Position numbers and translations under genes: made by a program | Shown here: piece after piece, positions 1-8,994 of the stretch | Numbering within the stretch: the stretch's first letter is position 1 | Layout of the letters: each line of letters starts with the position of its first letter | Notes under the pieces: model-generated | Told to the model about the DNA's origin: nothing | The model's database searches: none | Seen by the model: the letters and a program-made list of their open reading frames with translations, nothing else | Source of the DNA: an uncultured Lachnospiraceae bacterium | GTDB lineage: Bacteria > Bacillota > Clostridia > Lachnospirales > Lachnospiraceae | Reading direction: 5' to 3' | Assembly (NCBI GenBank): GCA_946538525.1 | Contig: CAMNGU010000016.1 | Span: 1 to 32,097 of the forward strand | DNA: 32,097 nucleotides

Positions 1-3000
1 AACATTTATTTTTGCTAATAATTCATTATTTTTGCTTTGCAAATTATCATTAGAAGTATTTAATTCACGCAGTTTTTCTTCTGTTTCTTTTAGTTTTTTA
101 GTAACTCTTTCAAGTTCAGCCTTTTTCCTTTCGTTTTCCTGATATATTCTTTTTATTTCATTATCCTTAGATTTGATTTCTTTTTTTTGAGAATCTAATT
201 TGGCATAAATCCCAGTTAATTCATTCTTATATTCTTCATTTTGGGAAGAGTAATCGCTTATTTCTTTTTTAGTTTTGCTTATTTCTTCTGCATGACATCT
301 AATAATTTTATCTTTCTCTAAGAGTTCCTTTTTTAATCTATCTTTTTCTTTTAATAAAGACTCAATTTTATCATCGATTTCATCCTTATCTTTTTTGTTG
401 ATTTTCTTATTTAGATTCGTTACATAAGATGATTTTTGATAATCCGTTGCACTATATACTTTTTGGCACTCAGTCGATAACTCCCTAGCCCGCTTCATCC
501 ACTCTTTTCTATTCATTGCTGCACTTGAATTAATTAGAGAATTAATACGCTCAGTCATCGTCATTTCTTTAACGATTCTATTTACATTTACAATATCCTC
601 ACTAAAGACCACATGTTTTTCTACAATGTCTTCAGATATATCTTTCTCCACAATATATCTATAAATATTAGAAGTTTCTATACTTCTATACAGGTTTTCC
701 CTTTCTTCTATTTCAAATTTATCCCCACCAAACAAATGATTGCTCTTTATTTGCAGAAGTTCTATATATTTTATACATTTATTAAAATCAATATCCTCGT
801 TTATTTTTTTTAAATATATATTAAATAGCCACTTGATAACCCCATTGCTGTTATTTATAACCCCCTCAAAGCCATCTGTTATTTTATTTAAATTTGAAAT
901 GTGTTTTCCATACATAAACGCATACCAGGTATTAAAGATAAAACATTTATATCTCTCACCGATATCTGAATAATAATCTATTTCAACATATTTAGAATAA
1001 CTTGAATTTTCATGAATTGCTTTATACACCTCATTAAAATATAATTCTAAATCATCTTTTTCAAAATCTAGCGCATTCCAAACCGAATACTCTTTTCTTT
1101 TTATTTCAAAACAAAAATACACCCTTTGATGATATGACTTGATTTTATTCCAAACTGTTACAATGATCCTATTTAGCCCTCCTGTAGAAACCACACAAGC
1201 AGAATCATTCGCCAACATACAAACACGCTTAATTATGTCATCTGTTATCTCATCATCATTCACTTTATCTACTATAATGCCACATAACTTATCCTCACTA
1301 ATGGAAATAAAATCACCATCAGCTTGATTTTGAGATGCACATAGTAGCAACAAATCTTCAACACTGCTTTTTCTCCAACCATCTACAACTTCATTGTTTT
1401 TTACTTCCGAGACATAATCATCATATTTCTTTACTAATTCGTTACTTATTTCATTTCTTTTCATATCAATCCACACATCAAATGTGCTGTTATTTTCATT
1501 AAATAACTCTTTGGAGTAATTTTTAAAAGTATCAAAAACAGTCTCAAAATATAAATTAGCGAGTCTATTTTCCATTTCACTGATTTCAGTTAAAATGAAA
1601 CCAAACTCCTCATTTATTCTGTTAATAATACCTTGTCGAATTAATGAATACCATTCTTCTCTTAACTCATATTCAATAAAATAATTTGTAACATAGGTTC
1701 TCTCAGAGTTTTCGAAATCAAAATAAGCAGAAATAGCTTTCTTCATAATCATATCAAGCTGATTTTTTCCAGTTACTGCATAACCATATTCCTGAACAAA
1801 GCGAAGAACACCATTTGTTTCAAGTCCGCAGATTTTTTCATTGATTTGATTTTCTGAAAACATTTCTCGGCTAATTTTTTTTCTCATCTCAAATGGAAGA
1901 TCATCCTTTTTTATCGAAAAGGATTCCCAGTCATAAGAGACTATATCTTCAAGAATAATCTGCGCATTTTGTAGCAAAAGGCCATCTTCCAAATGTTCAT
2001 TACGATTGAGTGCTTCAACTATCACATTAGTCCATAAACTATCAGCATTTGGAAGTTTTTCAAATTTCCGAATATTTTCCATAAGAAATTCTCTAGTATC
2101 GGACGAGGTTGATGCCATAGCAATAACACCATCAATATTTCGATTATATCCCTTTTCTATCTCTTCAATTGTTATTACATCCGATTCATCTAGCCTCGAA
2201 CTATAATATGCTTTATTTATTGATTGAATGGTAATATTAGAAGGATCCATGCCTTGTATAAGAAAAGACATAAACTCCCTATATGAGTCTAACGATTCAA
2301 ACATCCTATGTGATAGTTCAATAAAAACATCTAAACCACTTAACGTATTTTGCGAATTTAAATTCAAAGAATTATCTATTAACTGTTCGTCTTCCGAAAA
2401 AACAAACCTCGCTACCCCTACATTATCATGGGTATTTACCGCATATGTGATTTTTTTTATATAATCACTATAATCAGCACCAAATCCAGATATTAAGCAA
2501 GCCACAATATAAATTATATCTCTAGCAGAATTACTAAGACCCTTCTGTGATATCATTTTCTCCGATGGAACGATCAACAGTTGCGCATCCTGCCCTAAAA
2601 CAACCCCAAAAACTTTGTTTATGAAAACTGCCAGTTCCGATTCATCAAAATACATCGAGACCAATTCTCGAATCATAGTTTCAGAATAAATGGAAGGAAC
2701 TTCAACAGGCTCTAAAACCACAGCCTTTCTATAGTACTCACCATTATCCTTTATAAAATATCGACTATAGTATTCTTCATATCCAATAAGATATTTACTA
2801 TAATCCCCTAAAATCTGCTCCTTATCTAATACATTTTGAGTTTTAGGAATCATAAGCTGAATTAATCTATTATTTGGTCCTCCACCATACCAATTCGGTT
2901 CTGGTCCTACCTTTGCAACATAAAAGCAATTCAATGAATCCGAGAACAATAAGAATTCAGCACTTTTCCCGCCTATTTCAGTCTTAAATTTCCCACCTAA

Positions 3001-3117
3001 ATCCATACACTCATCTATAAAATCTTTGTTAGTATCACTTGAAAAAGCGACCCCCTGCCCCTCTCTTCCAAAGCACAAATCTTTTCCTCTAGAATAAAAA
3101 GCTATATCGTATACCAT
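1..3117 (-). CDS. GAP1-like GTPase-associated protein (partial, runs off left edge)
   Basis: An uninterrupted minus-strand frame of 1039 codons starts at ATG 3117 behind AGAGGA and is still open at base 1, so the C terminus lies outside the window. Residues 1-100 hold an N-terminal block (FYSRGKDLCFGREGQG, then YGGGPNNRLIQLMIP near 75-90). Residues 125-230 hold an alpha/beta block with VPSEKM and a SNSARDI...ITYAV stretch. Both resemble the N and M regions of the GTPase-associated protein 1 family. The middle is helical and acidic. From about residue 930 to the window edge it is a Lys/Glu-rich coiled coil. It is the third gene of an operon, 29 bp after the GTPase gene, which fits a GTPase-partner role in a predicted conflict system. 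Family assignment is by recalled pattern, not a search. The reading frame is certain; the function is inferred. The missing C terminus may carry the effector. Confidence 0.8.
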   Translation of the reverse strand, partial: MVYDIAFYSRGKDLCFGREGQGVAFSSDTNKDFIDECMDLGGKFKTEIGGKSAEFLLFSDSLNCFYVAKVGPEPNWYGGGPNNRLIQLMIPKTQNVLDKEQILGDYSKYLIGYEEYYSRYFIKDNGEYYRKAVVLEPVEVPSIYSETMIRELVSMYFDESELAVFINKVFGVVLGQDAQLLIVPSEKMISQKGLSNSARDIIYIVACLISGFGADYSDYIKKITYAVNTHDNVGVARFVFSEDEQLIDNSLNLNSQNTLSGLDVFIELSHRMFESLDSYREFMSFLIQGMDPSNITIQSINKAYYSSRLDESDVITIEEIEKGYNRNIDGVIAMASTSSDTREFLMENIRKFEKLPNADSLWTNVIVEALNRNEHLEDGLLLQNAQIILEDIVSYDWESFSIKKDDLPFEMRKKISREMFSENQINEKICGLETNGVLRFVQEYGYAVTGKNQLDMIMKKAISAYFDFENSERTYVTNYFIEYELREEWYSLIRQGIINRINEEFGFILTEISEMENRLANLYFETVFDTFKNYSKELFNENNSTFDVWIDMKRNEISNELVKKYDDYVSEVKNNEVVDGWRKSSVEDLLLLCASQNQADGDFISISEDKLCGIIVDKVNDDEITDDIIKRVCMLANDSACVVSTGGLNRIIVTVWNKIKSYHQRVYFCFEIKRKEYSVWNALDFEKDDLELYFNEVYKAIHENSSYSKYVEIDYYSDIGERYKCFIFNTWYAFMYGKHISNLNKITDGFEGVINNSNGVIKWLFNIYLKKINEDIDFNKCIKYIELLQIKSNHLFGGDKFEIEERENLYRSIETSNIYRYIVEKDISEDIVEKHVVFSEDIVNVNRIVKEMTMTERINSLINSSAAMNRKEWMKRARELSTECQKVYSATDYQKSSYVTNLNKKINKKDKDEIDDKIESLLKEKDRLKKELLEKDKIIRCHAEEISKTKKEISDYSSQNEEYKNELTGIYAKLDSQKKEIKSKDNEIKRIYQENERKKAELERVTKKLKETEEKLRELNTSNDNLQSKNNELLAKINV

Positions 3118-3146
3118 AAAAATCCTCTTAACACCTTTCCAGAATA

Positions 3147-5135
3147 TCACTCATCCAATAATATTGAAATACAATTAAATAATGCATCACCTATTCTGTA
3201 TGGAATCCAATCAAAACCATCTCTATCATATTCTTCTTCTATTTTTTCTAATTTCTGTTGAAGCCCTGTAAGTTCAAGTTGCATTTCGTCATTGCCCCTA
3301 TTTTCATCTTGTTCTAATGCTTTTGTTAGGCTCTCAATTTTGCTTTGAATTATTGCCAACTCCTCTGCTTTATCACTAAACGCCCCCGAACTAACCAGAC
3401 TCCAATGAACATTATTCTGTCTCTTCTGTATATCCCTTATATTTATCTCTGTATCATTTCCAAAAACCCGCTTAGCCACAAGTACTTCTTCTATTTTTGC
3501 ACTTCTTTGAGAATCATTTTCCACTTCAAAAGCTGGATTATTATCATCTAAATTCCCTCTTATGTCCATCAATCCCTTAAATTCATCTACTCCAATCAGC
3601 ATATCCGCTTTCGAAATAATACCTTCAAAACACTTATTATTAATCACAATATTTTTTCTACCACCATATTGTGTAATAACTCTTTTTATCGTTTTATATA
3701 TTCTGAATATTTCTCTTGATCTTACGCCATTAAAACTTGTTATTAATTCCTCTCCTTTTTTTGAGAGCCCCTTAATGTTTGCATTCCTTTGCATATCCCC
3801 CTGTTCTTCTAATCCCAATATCTTATATGTTGGAATTAATATATCTGCAGGAAAGAAGACAAAATACGCAAATGCATCAAGTATTTGCTCAATAATATAT
3901 GTGTCTCTATTCTGTTCTATTTGGGCAAAATTTTCACCAGGATAATCAAAAAGCCCTATAGTAAAAATATCCTTATAACTATCCCCTATTGTTTTTCTGA
4001 CATTGATAAAAACAGGAGTTGGAAGTTCACTAGGAGGAGTCTGAACTGTTGGAATTCCACTTGTTAGTAATTCCACATTCTTACCCCAATATGCATACAC
4101 AGGATCAGAGCTATCAAATTGGTTATAATCAGTAACCAACTCTATATTTTCTTTACAAATATTATTGCTAAACAATTCTTCTTCTATACCAGCAAGAATT
4201 GCAGAAGTATATGTGGTTTTTCCACTATGGGTACCTCCAATCATTACTATTCTTTTTATGTCACTATCATTTTCTATAAATCCCGTCGGAAGTCTCATGC
4301 CACACCCCGTACAACACGGAAATACATCTATACAATCTGTATCTCTATTATTAATTTCATATGAAATTCTTTTATAGCCATTACCATCCGAAAAAATATT
4401 TCTCTTTAGTACCATCAACTTCTTATCTGCTTGATTGTTTTTTCGTATAAAATAAATAAGTTCATTAAATTTTTTCAACCCATTTTCTTCACCCGAACTA
4501 ATCAAGTAATATCTAGGCCTAGTATGGTCAGTATGAACCCTTCTGCTCACCCCATCAAACACCCCAGAATTAATCAGCTCATCTATGCTACCCTCTTTTA
4601 TAAATGAATCTGCTCCTTTTAGTGGATTCTTGTCATCCCCAGAAAAAAGGATTGTTTTCGTCTTAATATCATTCCAATCATAATTATTCCCAACAATGGA
4701 TAATTCAAACGAGAGATTATTCAATCTCTGTGTACAATATGGACACCTTTTATTCTCATATCTAGCATAGAACACCTCCAGTTCAGACTCATCCTCATCT
4801 ATATACTGAGATTTAGTCCCGCTATTCCTACCATTTTCTTTCATTTGCATGGTACTATTTTTTCTTTTTTTATCTGCTTCTCTATTATTATCCGTAGCCT
4901 CATCACCCACATCAGCCCATCCAAAATTTTCGTTATCGCCTTCAGTGTCCCCCAGCGAATTATAAATCCCCTCGATCTGCTTATTAATCACATCAATAGA
5001 TTTTTGAATTTTCTTTCTCTGGTCGTTCTCTAGCTCCTCATCCGAGAGAGAAGCATAGAGTTTATCTCTCTGTTCAATATACTTATTCAAAAGCTCCCTT
5101 AAACCACTTGTATTTCCATTATCATTTGTTCCCAT
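3147..5135 (-). CDS. zinc-ribbon P-loop GTPase (double-GTPase/DO-GTPase-like)
   Basis: This is a 662-residue cytosolic protein with ATG behind GAGGAGG. The P-loop GGTHSGKTT lies at residues 300-308 (G1), DYPGEN at 397-402 (G3, DxxG), SKAD at 508-511 (G4) and VSSGAF at 581-586 (G5), so it should bind and hydrolyse GTP. Residues 1-60 and 588-637 are charged helical or coiled coil; 60-120 is low complexity. Two cysteine knuckles, CPYC (131-134) and CCTGC (274-278), could form one zinc ribbon split by about 140 residues. Only one clear nucleotide fold is visible, although the DO-GTPase class it recalls was named for two. It sits between the coiled-coil gene (24 bp upstream) and the GAP1-like gene (29 bp downstream), so the three are very probably one transcript. 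The GTPase call is firm; the subfamily is from memory. Confidence 0.88.
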   Translation of the reverse strand: MGTNDNGNTSGLRELLNKYIEQRDKLYASLSDEELENDQRKKIQKSIDVINKQIEGIYNSLGDTEGDNENFGWADVGDEATDNNREADKKRKNSTMQMKENGRNSGTKSQYIDEDESELEVFYARYENKRCPYCTQRLNNLSFELSIVGNNYDWNDIKTKTILFSGDDKNPLKGADSFIKEGSIDELINSGVFDGVSRRVHTDHTRPRYYLISSGEENGLKKFNELIYFIRKNNQADKKLMVLKRNIFSDGNGYKRISYEINNRDTDCIDVFPCCTGCGMRLPTGFIENDSDIKRIVMIGGTHSGKTTYTSAILAGIEEELFSNNICKENIELVTDYNQFDSSDPVYAYWGKNVELLTSGIPTVQTPPSELPTPVFINVRKTIGDSYKDIFTIGLFDYPGENFAQIEQNRDTYIIEQILDAFAYFVFFPADILIPTYKILGLEEQGDMQRNANIKGLSKKGEELITSFNGVRSREIFRIYKTIKRVITQYGGRKNIVINNKCFEGIISKADMLIGVDEFKGLMDIRGNLDDNNPAFEVENDSQRSAKIEEVLVAKRVFGNDTEINIRDIQKRQNNVHWSLVSSGAFSDKAEELAIIQSKIESLTKALEQDENRGNDEMQLELTGLQQKLEKIEEEYDRDGFDWIPYRIGDALFNCISILLDE

Positions 5136-5159
5136 TACTATTAATCCTCCTCAAACTTT

Positions 5160-6119
5160 TTATATATATATGTCAAATTCTAGACTTTTCAATCCCTCTT
5201 TGAGTTCAATATGATATCTGTTGTTGTTATACTCACTGCATATAATATCCTTAACGCCATTACACTTTATACTTTCTAGAAGTTCTATAATATGAAAATA
5301 TTTACTATCTTTCCCATTATCTTGAGGCATCATATCAACATAAAACATAACACTTTTTTCGAAGTTTTCTATTATCTTACTTATTTCATTTACCACTCCT
5401 AATTTTACGCTCGCATATTTTTTATCCTCTTCATAGAAAACACTATAATCTCCAATGAAAAAATGTTTATCCTCCTTATGCGCCTTACGAACCAACCTTT
5501 GATTAATTACGCCATATATTTCCTTCCCACAATACAAAACCTTTTTACATTCTTCTGCATTATTCTTTATCACAATATTATGTATTTCAATTTGTGGAAT
5601 AAATATCCCCTTAACTCTTTCTTTATATTCCTCTATTTCATTAATTAATCTATTCCCATCCTCTTCAATAGACATCCTAATTCCTTTAATTGAAGATATT
5701 GCTTTCTCAATTTCACTAAGATCTTTTTCTATTGTTTTTATTTCCCTATAATAATCTTCATCTCTAAAAAACAGTTTATTTAAATCCATTATTCTGGTAT
5801 ATTCATTAACCACATATTTGTTATACACCATCTTTATCGAAGCAAAGATTTCTCTATACCCAAAAAAAGCTTCATATAATGTATCAATTTGAGAATTCAT
5901 ATATCTATAAAGATTTATCTCATTAACTATCTCTTCTTTCTTCTCAATAAACTCGTTTATTTCATTATATTCAGTAACCAACTCATTTATTAACTCGTTA
6001 ATCCTCAGGCACAACACCCAGCTCTCCTCTTGAATCTCATGTCGTTCCTTGGCAATTTTATCTTCACCATACTTCTCAATAAGCAATTTTCGATAAGCCA
6101 GATTATCTTTTCCACCCAT
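5160..6119 (-). CDS. coiled-coil protein of unknown family, first gene of the GTPase operon
   Basis: I do not recognise this family. The frame is also open from a TTG at 6125, but ATG 6119 with GGGG 10 bases upstream is the better start (319 residues). Residues about 20-185 are almost wholly helical with heptad spacing and many Lys/Glu. Residues 190-319 look alpha/beta, with short strands (IFIPQIEIHNIVI, FFIGDYSVFY, MFYVDMMP). There is no signal peptide, membrane helix or metal motif. It is the promoter-proximal gene, 24 bp before the GTPase gene. This position suggests an adaptor, sensor or target-recognition partner, but that is inferred from context alone. A TATAAT-like hexamer on the minus strand at 6171-6176 may be its -10 element; no convincing -35 was seen. 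Confidence 0.8.
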   Translation of the reverse strand: MGGKDNLAYRKLLIEKYGEDKIAKERHEIQEESWVLCLRINELINELVTEYNEINEFIEKKEEIVNEINLYRYMNSQIDTLYEAFFGYREIFASIKMVYNKYVVNEYTRIMDLNKLFFRDEDYYREIKTIEKDLSEIEKAISSIKGIRMSIEEDGNRLINEIEEYKERVKGIFIPQIEIHNIVIKNNAEECKKVLYCGKEIYGVINQRLVRKAHKEDKHFFIGDYSVFYEEDKKYASVKLGVVNEISKIIENFEKSVMFYVDMMPQDNGKDSKYFHIIELLESIKCNGVKDIICSEYNNNRYHIELKEGLKSLEFDIYI

Positions 6120-6221
6120 AAACAAACAACCCCGTCAATCTTTATGAATTATCCCCAACAACACTTGTTAATTATATCATATTTTTCGCTTATATACATT
6201 TATATTTTATGCATTATATCC

Positions 6222-6259
6222 AAAAAAAGTTCATCCATGACACCTTTCGGTGCCATGGA
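6222..6259 (-). terminator. factor-independent terminator after the 6316-7497 gene
   Basis: On the minus strand an 11-bp stem (6249-6259 with 6234-6244, including one G-U pair) closed by a GAAA loop is followed by a run of seven T (complement of 6222-6228). It separates the membrane-protein unit from the GTPase operon downstream, so that operon probably needs its own promoter in 6120-6221. Confidence 0.75.
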
Positions 6260-6315
6260 TAGATATTGTTACAGCTAAATTTCCGGAGGTATTATTAACA
6301 ATATGAAAACAACAC

Positions 6316-7497
6316 TTACTTATAACAAAGTATTCCACTGTTATTCTCATTTACTCTCGAAAAGAGAAGTTTATTCTCTGGCTTAATCTTAATCTCATTA
6401 AGTCTACCATTATAAATAGAATCAACTGATACTTCTCCAAGATTACTCTTTCCTTCATTTTTATAGATGCACATTCTGCAAACCTTCTTTGTATCAGGAG
6501 ATATTTTTTCTTTCTTATAATCATCTATCTTTGAAGCATATGTAGAATGCCCATTTGCATTACTAAGCTTATCATATTCTGTGCCATCCACCTTTGCATC
6601 GAAGAACTCTATCTCTGCATTTTGATTAGTCTTATTCTCTACTAATAGTGTTAGATAATAATATCCATCATCTGTATAGTACTCATAATCAAGATAAGAA
6701 ACCTTAATATCGTCCGTATCTAACACAACATCCGGTTTTGAATAAACATTCATTTCTTTTGCCACTCTGTCACCAGCAATCATTGAATAGTTAAGCATAC
6801 AATTGGTATATGTTGACACTTCAGGGTTTTCATCAGAAAGATTATCTACACTGATTCCAACACCTAATTGAGTCCACACTCCACTATCTGCCGCAATATA
6901 TTTGCATATATCATCCCAAGGACCAAGCCCAAGATCCTTGCCTTCAATAGTGTATGACAGAACCACATTTTCTCCGTGACTAACCCTATCTACAACATAA
7001 TTATATTTTAGATCAAGATTATTATTATCAATATCTACTCTAATCCCATTAATCACGAAATAATCAGCCTTCACATTATATTCAGCAGAACTATCGTTCT
7101 GAACTACTATATTTATCTTCAAGGCATCTATTTTTGATCCATCTATTTCGCTGTAATACAAATGACCAAGATTCACACTGTCAAGTTTGATATTTAACGC
7201 ATCTGCATTATATAAATTCTTGCCAAAATAAATATAGTCGTCTTTCACAAAATCCAATGAACCATCATGGAAATCCAGATTAACGGCGCAAGTCTGTTCA
7301 TTATCAGTCTGTCCACTTACCAATTCGTTCTTCTTTGCAGCATCCTTTTCTTTTCTTTCCTTTTCTTTAGTTTTCTCCTTGGATACTCCAAGAATAATTA
7401 CCATAACTATAAGGAGCATCGTTGCTACTCCAAGCATTTTTCTTACCACTTTTATTGTAGAACTACTACTAAAAAAATTTGACATAGTTTTCTTCAT
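6316..7497 (-). CDS. membrane-anchored extracellular protein, unknown function
   Basis: This is a 393-residue protein with ATG 7497 behind AAGGAGG. Residues 18-38 form one hydrophobic helix (MLGVATMLLIVMVIILGV) after a short basic start, then a Lys/Glu-rich stretch (39-60) and an exported domain. The rest is beta-rich, with two similar blocks around residues 95-185 and 245-350. Each has an alternating pattern such as YYYLTLLVENKTN, recalling DUF4352-type immunoglobulin-like domains. No catalytic motif was recognised. It lies 63 bp after the XRE gene on the same strand and ends before a strong terminator, so the two are probably a regulator-target pair. It could be a lipid- or wall-proximal sensor, but nothing in the sequence decides this. 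Confidence 0.8.
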   Translation of the reverse strand: MKKTMSNFFSSSSTIKVVRKMLGVATMLLIVMVIILGVSKEKTKEKERKEKDAAKKNELVSGQTDNEQTCAVNLDFHDGSLDFVKDDYIYFGKNLYNADALNIKLDSVNLGHLYYSEIDGSKIDALKINIVVQNDSSAEYNVKADYFVINGIRVDIDNNNLDLKYNYVVDRVSHGENVVLSYTIEGKDLGLGPWDDICKYIAADSGVWTQLGVGISVDNLSDENPEVSTYTNCMLNYSMIAGDRVAKEMNVYSKPDVVLDTDDIKVSYLDYEYYTDDGYYYLTLLVENKTNQNAEIEFFDAKVDGTEYDKLSNANGHSTYASKIDDYKKEKISPDTKKVCRMCIYKNEGKSNLGEVSVDSIYNGRLNEIKIKPENKLLFSRVNENNSGILCYK

Positions 7498-7560
7498 AAG
7501 GCATTATCCTCCTTCATAGATATAATTTATTTGCACATTTTTATTAAAGCATGATTGCCT

Positions 7561-7839
7561 TTATTCTCTTGATGAATTATCCATCACAAATCCACTTTCC
7601 TTTGTGACTATGATATCCTCAACCTTTATGGTACGATTAAGTCTGAGTTCAAATAGCTTTGCAAGATTAAGAAGATTATCTATTGAAGGTAAACTTCCAC
7701 CTTTTTGCCACTTATATATCGTCTGAGGAGATTCAAAATTGAAAGCTTCTTGTATATCCTTTACCGACATCTTCGATTCTATGCGAAGTTCATATATTCT
7801 TTTTCCAGTTTCCAACATATCAATCATCTGCATATTCAT
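7561..7839 (-). CDS. XRE/Cro-family helix-turn-helix regulator
   Basis: A 92-residue protein whose residues 12-66 are a complete HTH_3 fold (GKRIYELRIESKMSVKDI, then the recognition helix around SPQTIYKWQKG, then LPSIDNLLNLAKLF). No extra ligand domain is present; residues 67-92 are a short tail. The start ATG 7839 has an excellent GGAGGAG site six bases upstream. It is the first gene of a unit with the membrane protein at 6316-7497 and lies about 220 bp beyond the terminator of the next unit. Autoregulation is usual for such small XRE proteins, but no clear dyad was found at its promoter. Confidence 0.85.
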   Translation of the reverse strand: MNMQMIDMLETGKRIYELRIESKMSVKDIQEAFNFESPQTIYKWQKGGSLPSIDNLLNLAKLFELRLNRTIKVEDIIVTKESGFVMDNSSRE

Positions 7840-7877
7840 TTCTATCTCCTCCTCTCTTCTTGCTATACTAATGTTCT

Positions 7878-7905
7878 ATCATACTTTTCATCCTCTAATG
7901 GTGAA
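7878..7905 (-). promoter_or_regulatory. candidate sigma-A promoter for the XRE unit
   Basis: On the minus strand TTCACC (complement of 7900-7905) and TATGAT (complement of 7878-7883) are separated by 16 bases, about 40 bases before the XRE start codon. The -10 matches consensus at five of six positions and the -35 at four of six. In such AT-rich DNA this is only suggestive. Confidence 0.35.
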
Positions 7906-7964
7906 CCCATTTTTTTCTAACATATATTTTTTTGCAAAATGTATCGTTTTGATATATAAATTAA

Positions 7965-8018
7965 AAAAAGCTCATGTTTCTCAATCCAACAAATAAGATT
8001 GAGAAACACGAGCTTTTT
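7965..8018 (-). terminator. strong factor-independent terminator after the 8065-8994 gene
   Basis: A 21-bp stem with a single mismatch (arms 7965-7985 and 7998-8018) and a 12-base loop. On the minus strand it is followed by a run of T (complement of 7963-7969). Both outer arms are A/T runs, so it may work in both directions. Confidence 0.85.
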
Positions 8019-8064
8019 CACTCCAGCTAACAAAACTGTTCACTCAAATGTAGAAACAATATAT

Positions 8065-8994
8065 TTATTTATTAGCATATTTTATTATTGCCCAACAACC
8101 AATAAATAACAGTGCAATATAAACGACAATAATTTTATTACCAAACACTCTTCCTAATAAATTATATAATACACTGCCTATTATGATCAAAATCAAAACA
8201 AAATGCACAAACAACTGTATATCATGAGCCCTATCATACGACTTATATAAATCAGAAAAATTATCTTTTACCATAGAAACAGCATTCCATTCACCTGAAA
8301 AGCAGTCATACGAACAAAAATAGTTAACAAAACAAACAAGGAGCATCGCCCAATGCACAATAATATATACTATGTAATATAGAATCCCTTTAGGTTCTAA
8401 AAAACGGATATTATCACCAAAATTTAGAAACATAAGAACCATAACATCAATAAACACTATAGAAGAATTAATTATATTTACAATCTTAGCGGATGCTATT
8501 CCATCATTTTTATAGTCCGTAATAATAAGATTAAACAATTCGTTAATACCCATAATACACAAACTTAAAAAAAGTCCATTTCTAGTCATTTTCCAGAACG
8601 GCGGTCCAACCGAAAGCAATTTTATATTTTTCCACGCAATCAAAAGCCATATAACCGACAATGTCAGGGCATTGATATTTATTAAAACCCCAGATTTTTT
8701 TATTATTTTCTTATCTTCTTCAAACGAATATAAATAATCCCTCTCTTCAACTTCAACCGATGTACCACCAACCATGTTATCATTTCTTTCTTCAAATGAT
8801 TTTTCTTCTCTCATTTGAAGCTTCTGGACATAAGAAACATATATCTTTTTCGTTTCCTCATCGAGTTTTTCAACACAAAAAAATGAATCTTCAAGAATAT
8901 TAAACCCACAAATACCACATATTCCCAAATCCATCTCACTTATTGCATTACCACACTTAGGACATATACAATTAGCTTCCTCTAGATTTATCAT
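8065..8994 (-). CDS. zinc-ribbon membrane protein, unknown function
   Basis: A frame opens at a TTG at 9015, but ATG 8994 with AAGGG eight bases upstream is the likelier start (309 residues). The N terminus is a small zinc ribbon: CPKCG at 11-15 and CGICG at 26-30. A charged cytoplasmic linker (35-90) follows. Then come about six hydrophobic helices near 95-115, 122-145, 160-182, 192-216, 248-275 and 283-304. This layout, an N-terminal zinc ribbon plus a polytopic membrane domain, is common in Firmicutes proteins of unknown role. It is a single-gene unit bounded by its own terminator. Codon use is as AT-rich as the neighbouring accessory genes. No transport or enzyme signature was seen. Confidence 0.82.
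   Translation of the reverse strand: MINLEEANCICPKCGNAISEMDLGICGICGFNILEDSFFCVEKLDEETKKIYVSYVQKLQMREEKSFEERNDNMVGGTSVEVEERDYLYSFEEDKKIIKKSGVLININALTLSVIWLLIAWKNIKLLSVGPPFWKMTRNGLFLSLCIMGINELFNLIITDYKNDGIASAKIVNIINSSIVFIDVMVLMFLNFGDNIRFLEPKGILYYIVYIIVHWAMLLVCFVNYFCSYDCFSGEWNAVSMVKDNFSDLYKSYDRAHDIQLFVHFVLILIIIGSVLYNLLGRVFGNKIIVVYIALLFIGCWAIIKYANK

Noticed and set aside
3345-4377. Several plus-strand frames opposite the GTPase gene
   Set aside because: They are hydrophobic, low-complexity shadows in AT-rich DNA without binding sites; the minus-strand GTPase has clear motifs.
6303-6386. Plus-strand 27-residue frame with GGAGG upstream
   Set aside because: It lies opposite the 3' end of the 6316-7497 gene, the binding site is 13 bases away, and there is no promoter or conserved-looking sequence; probably chance.
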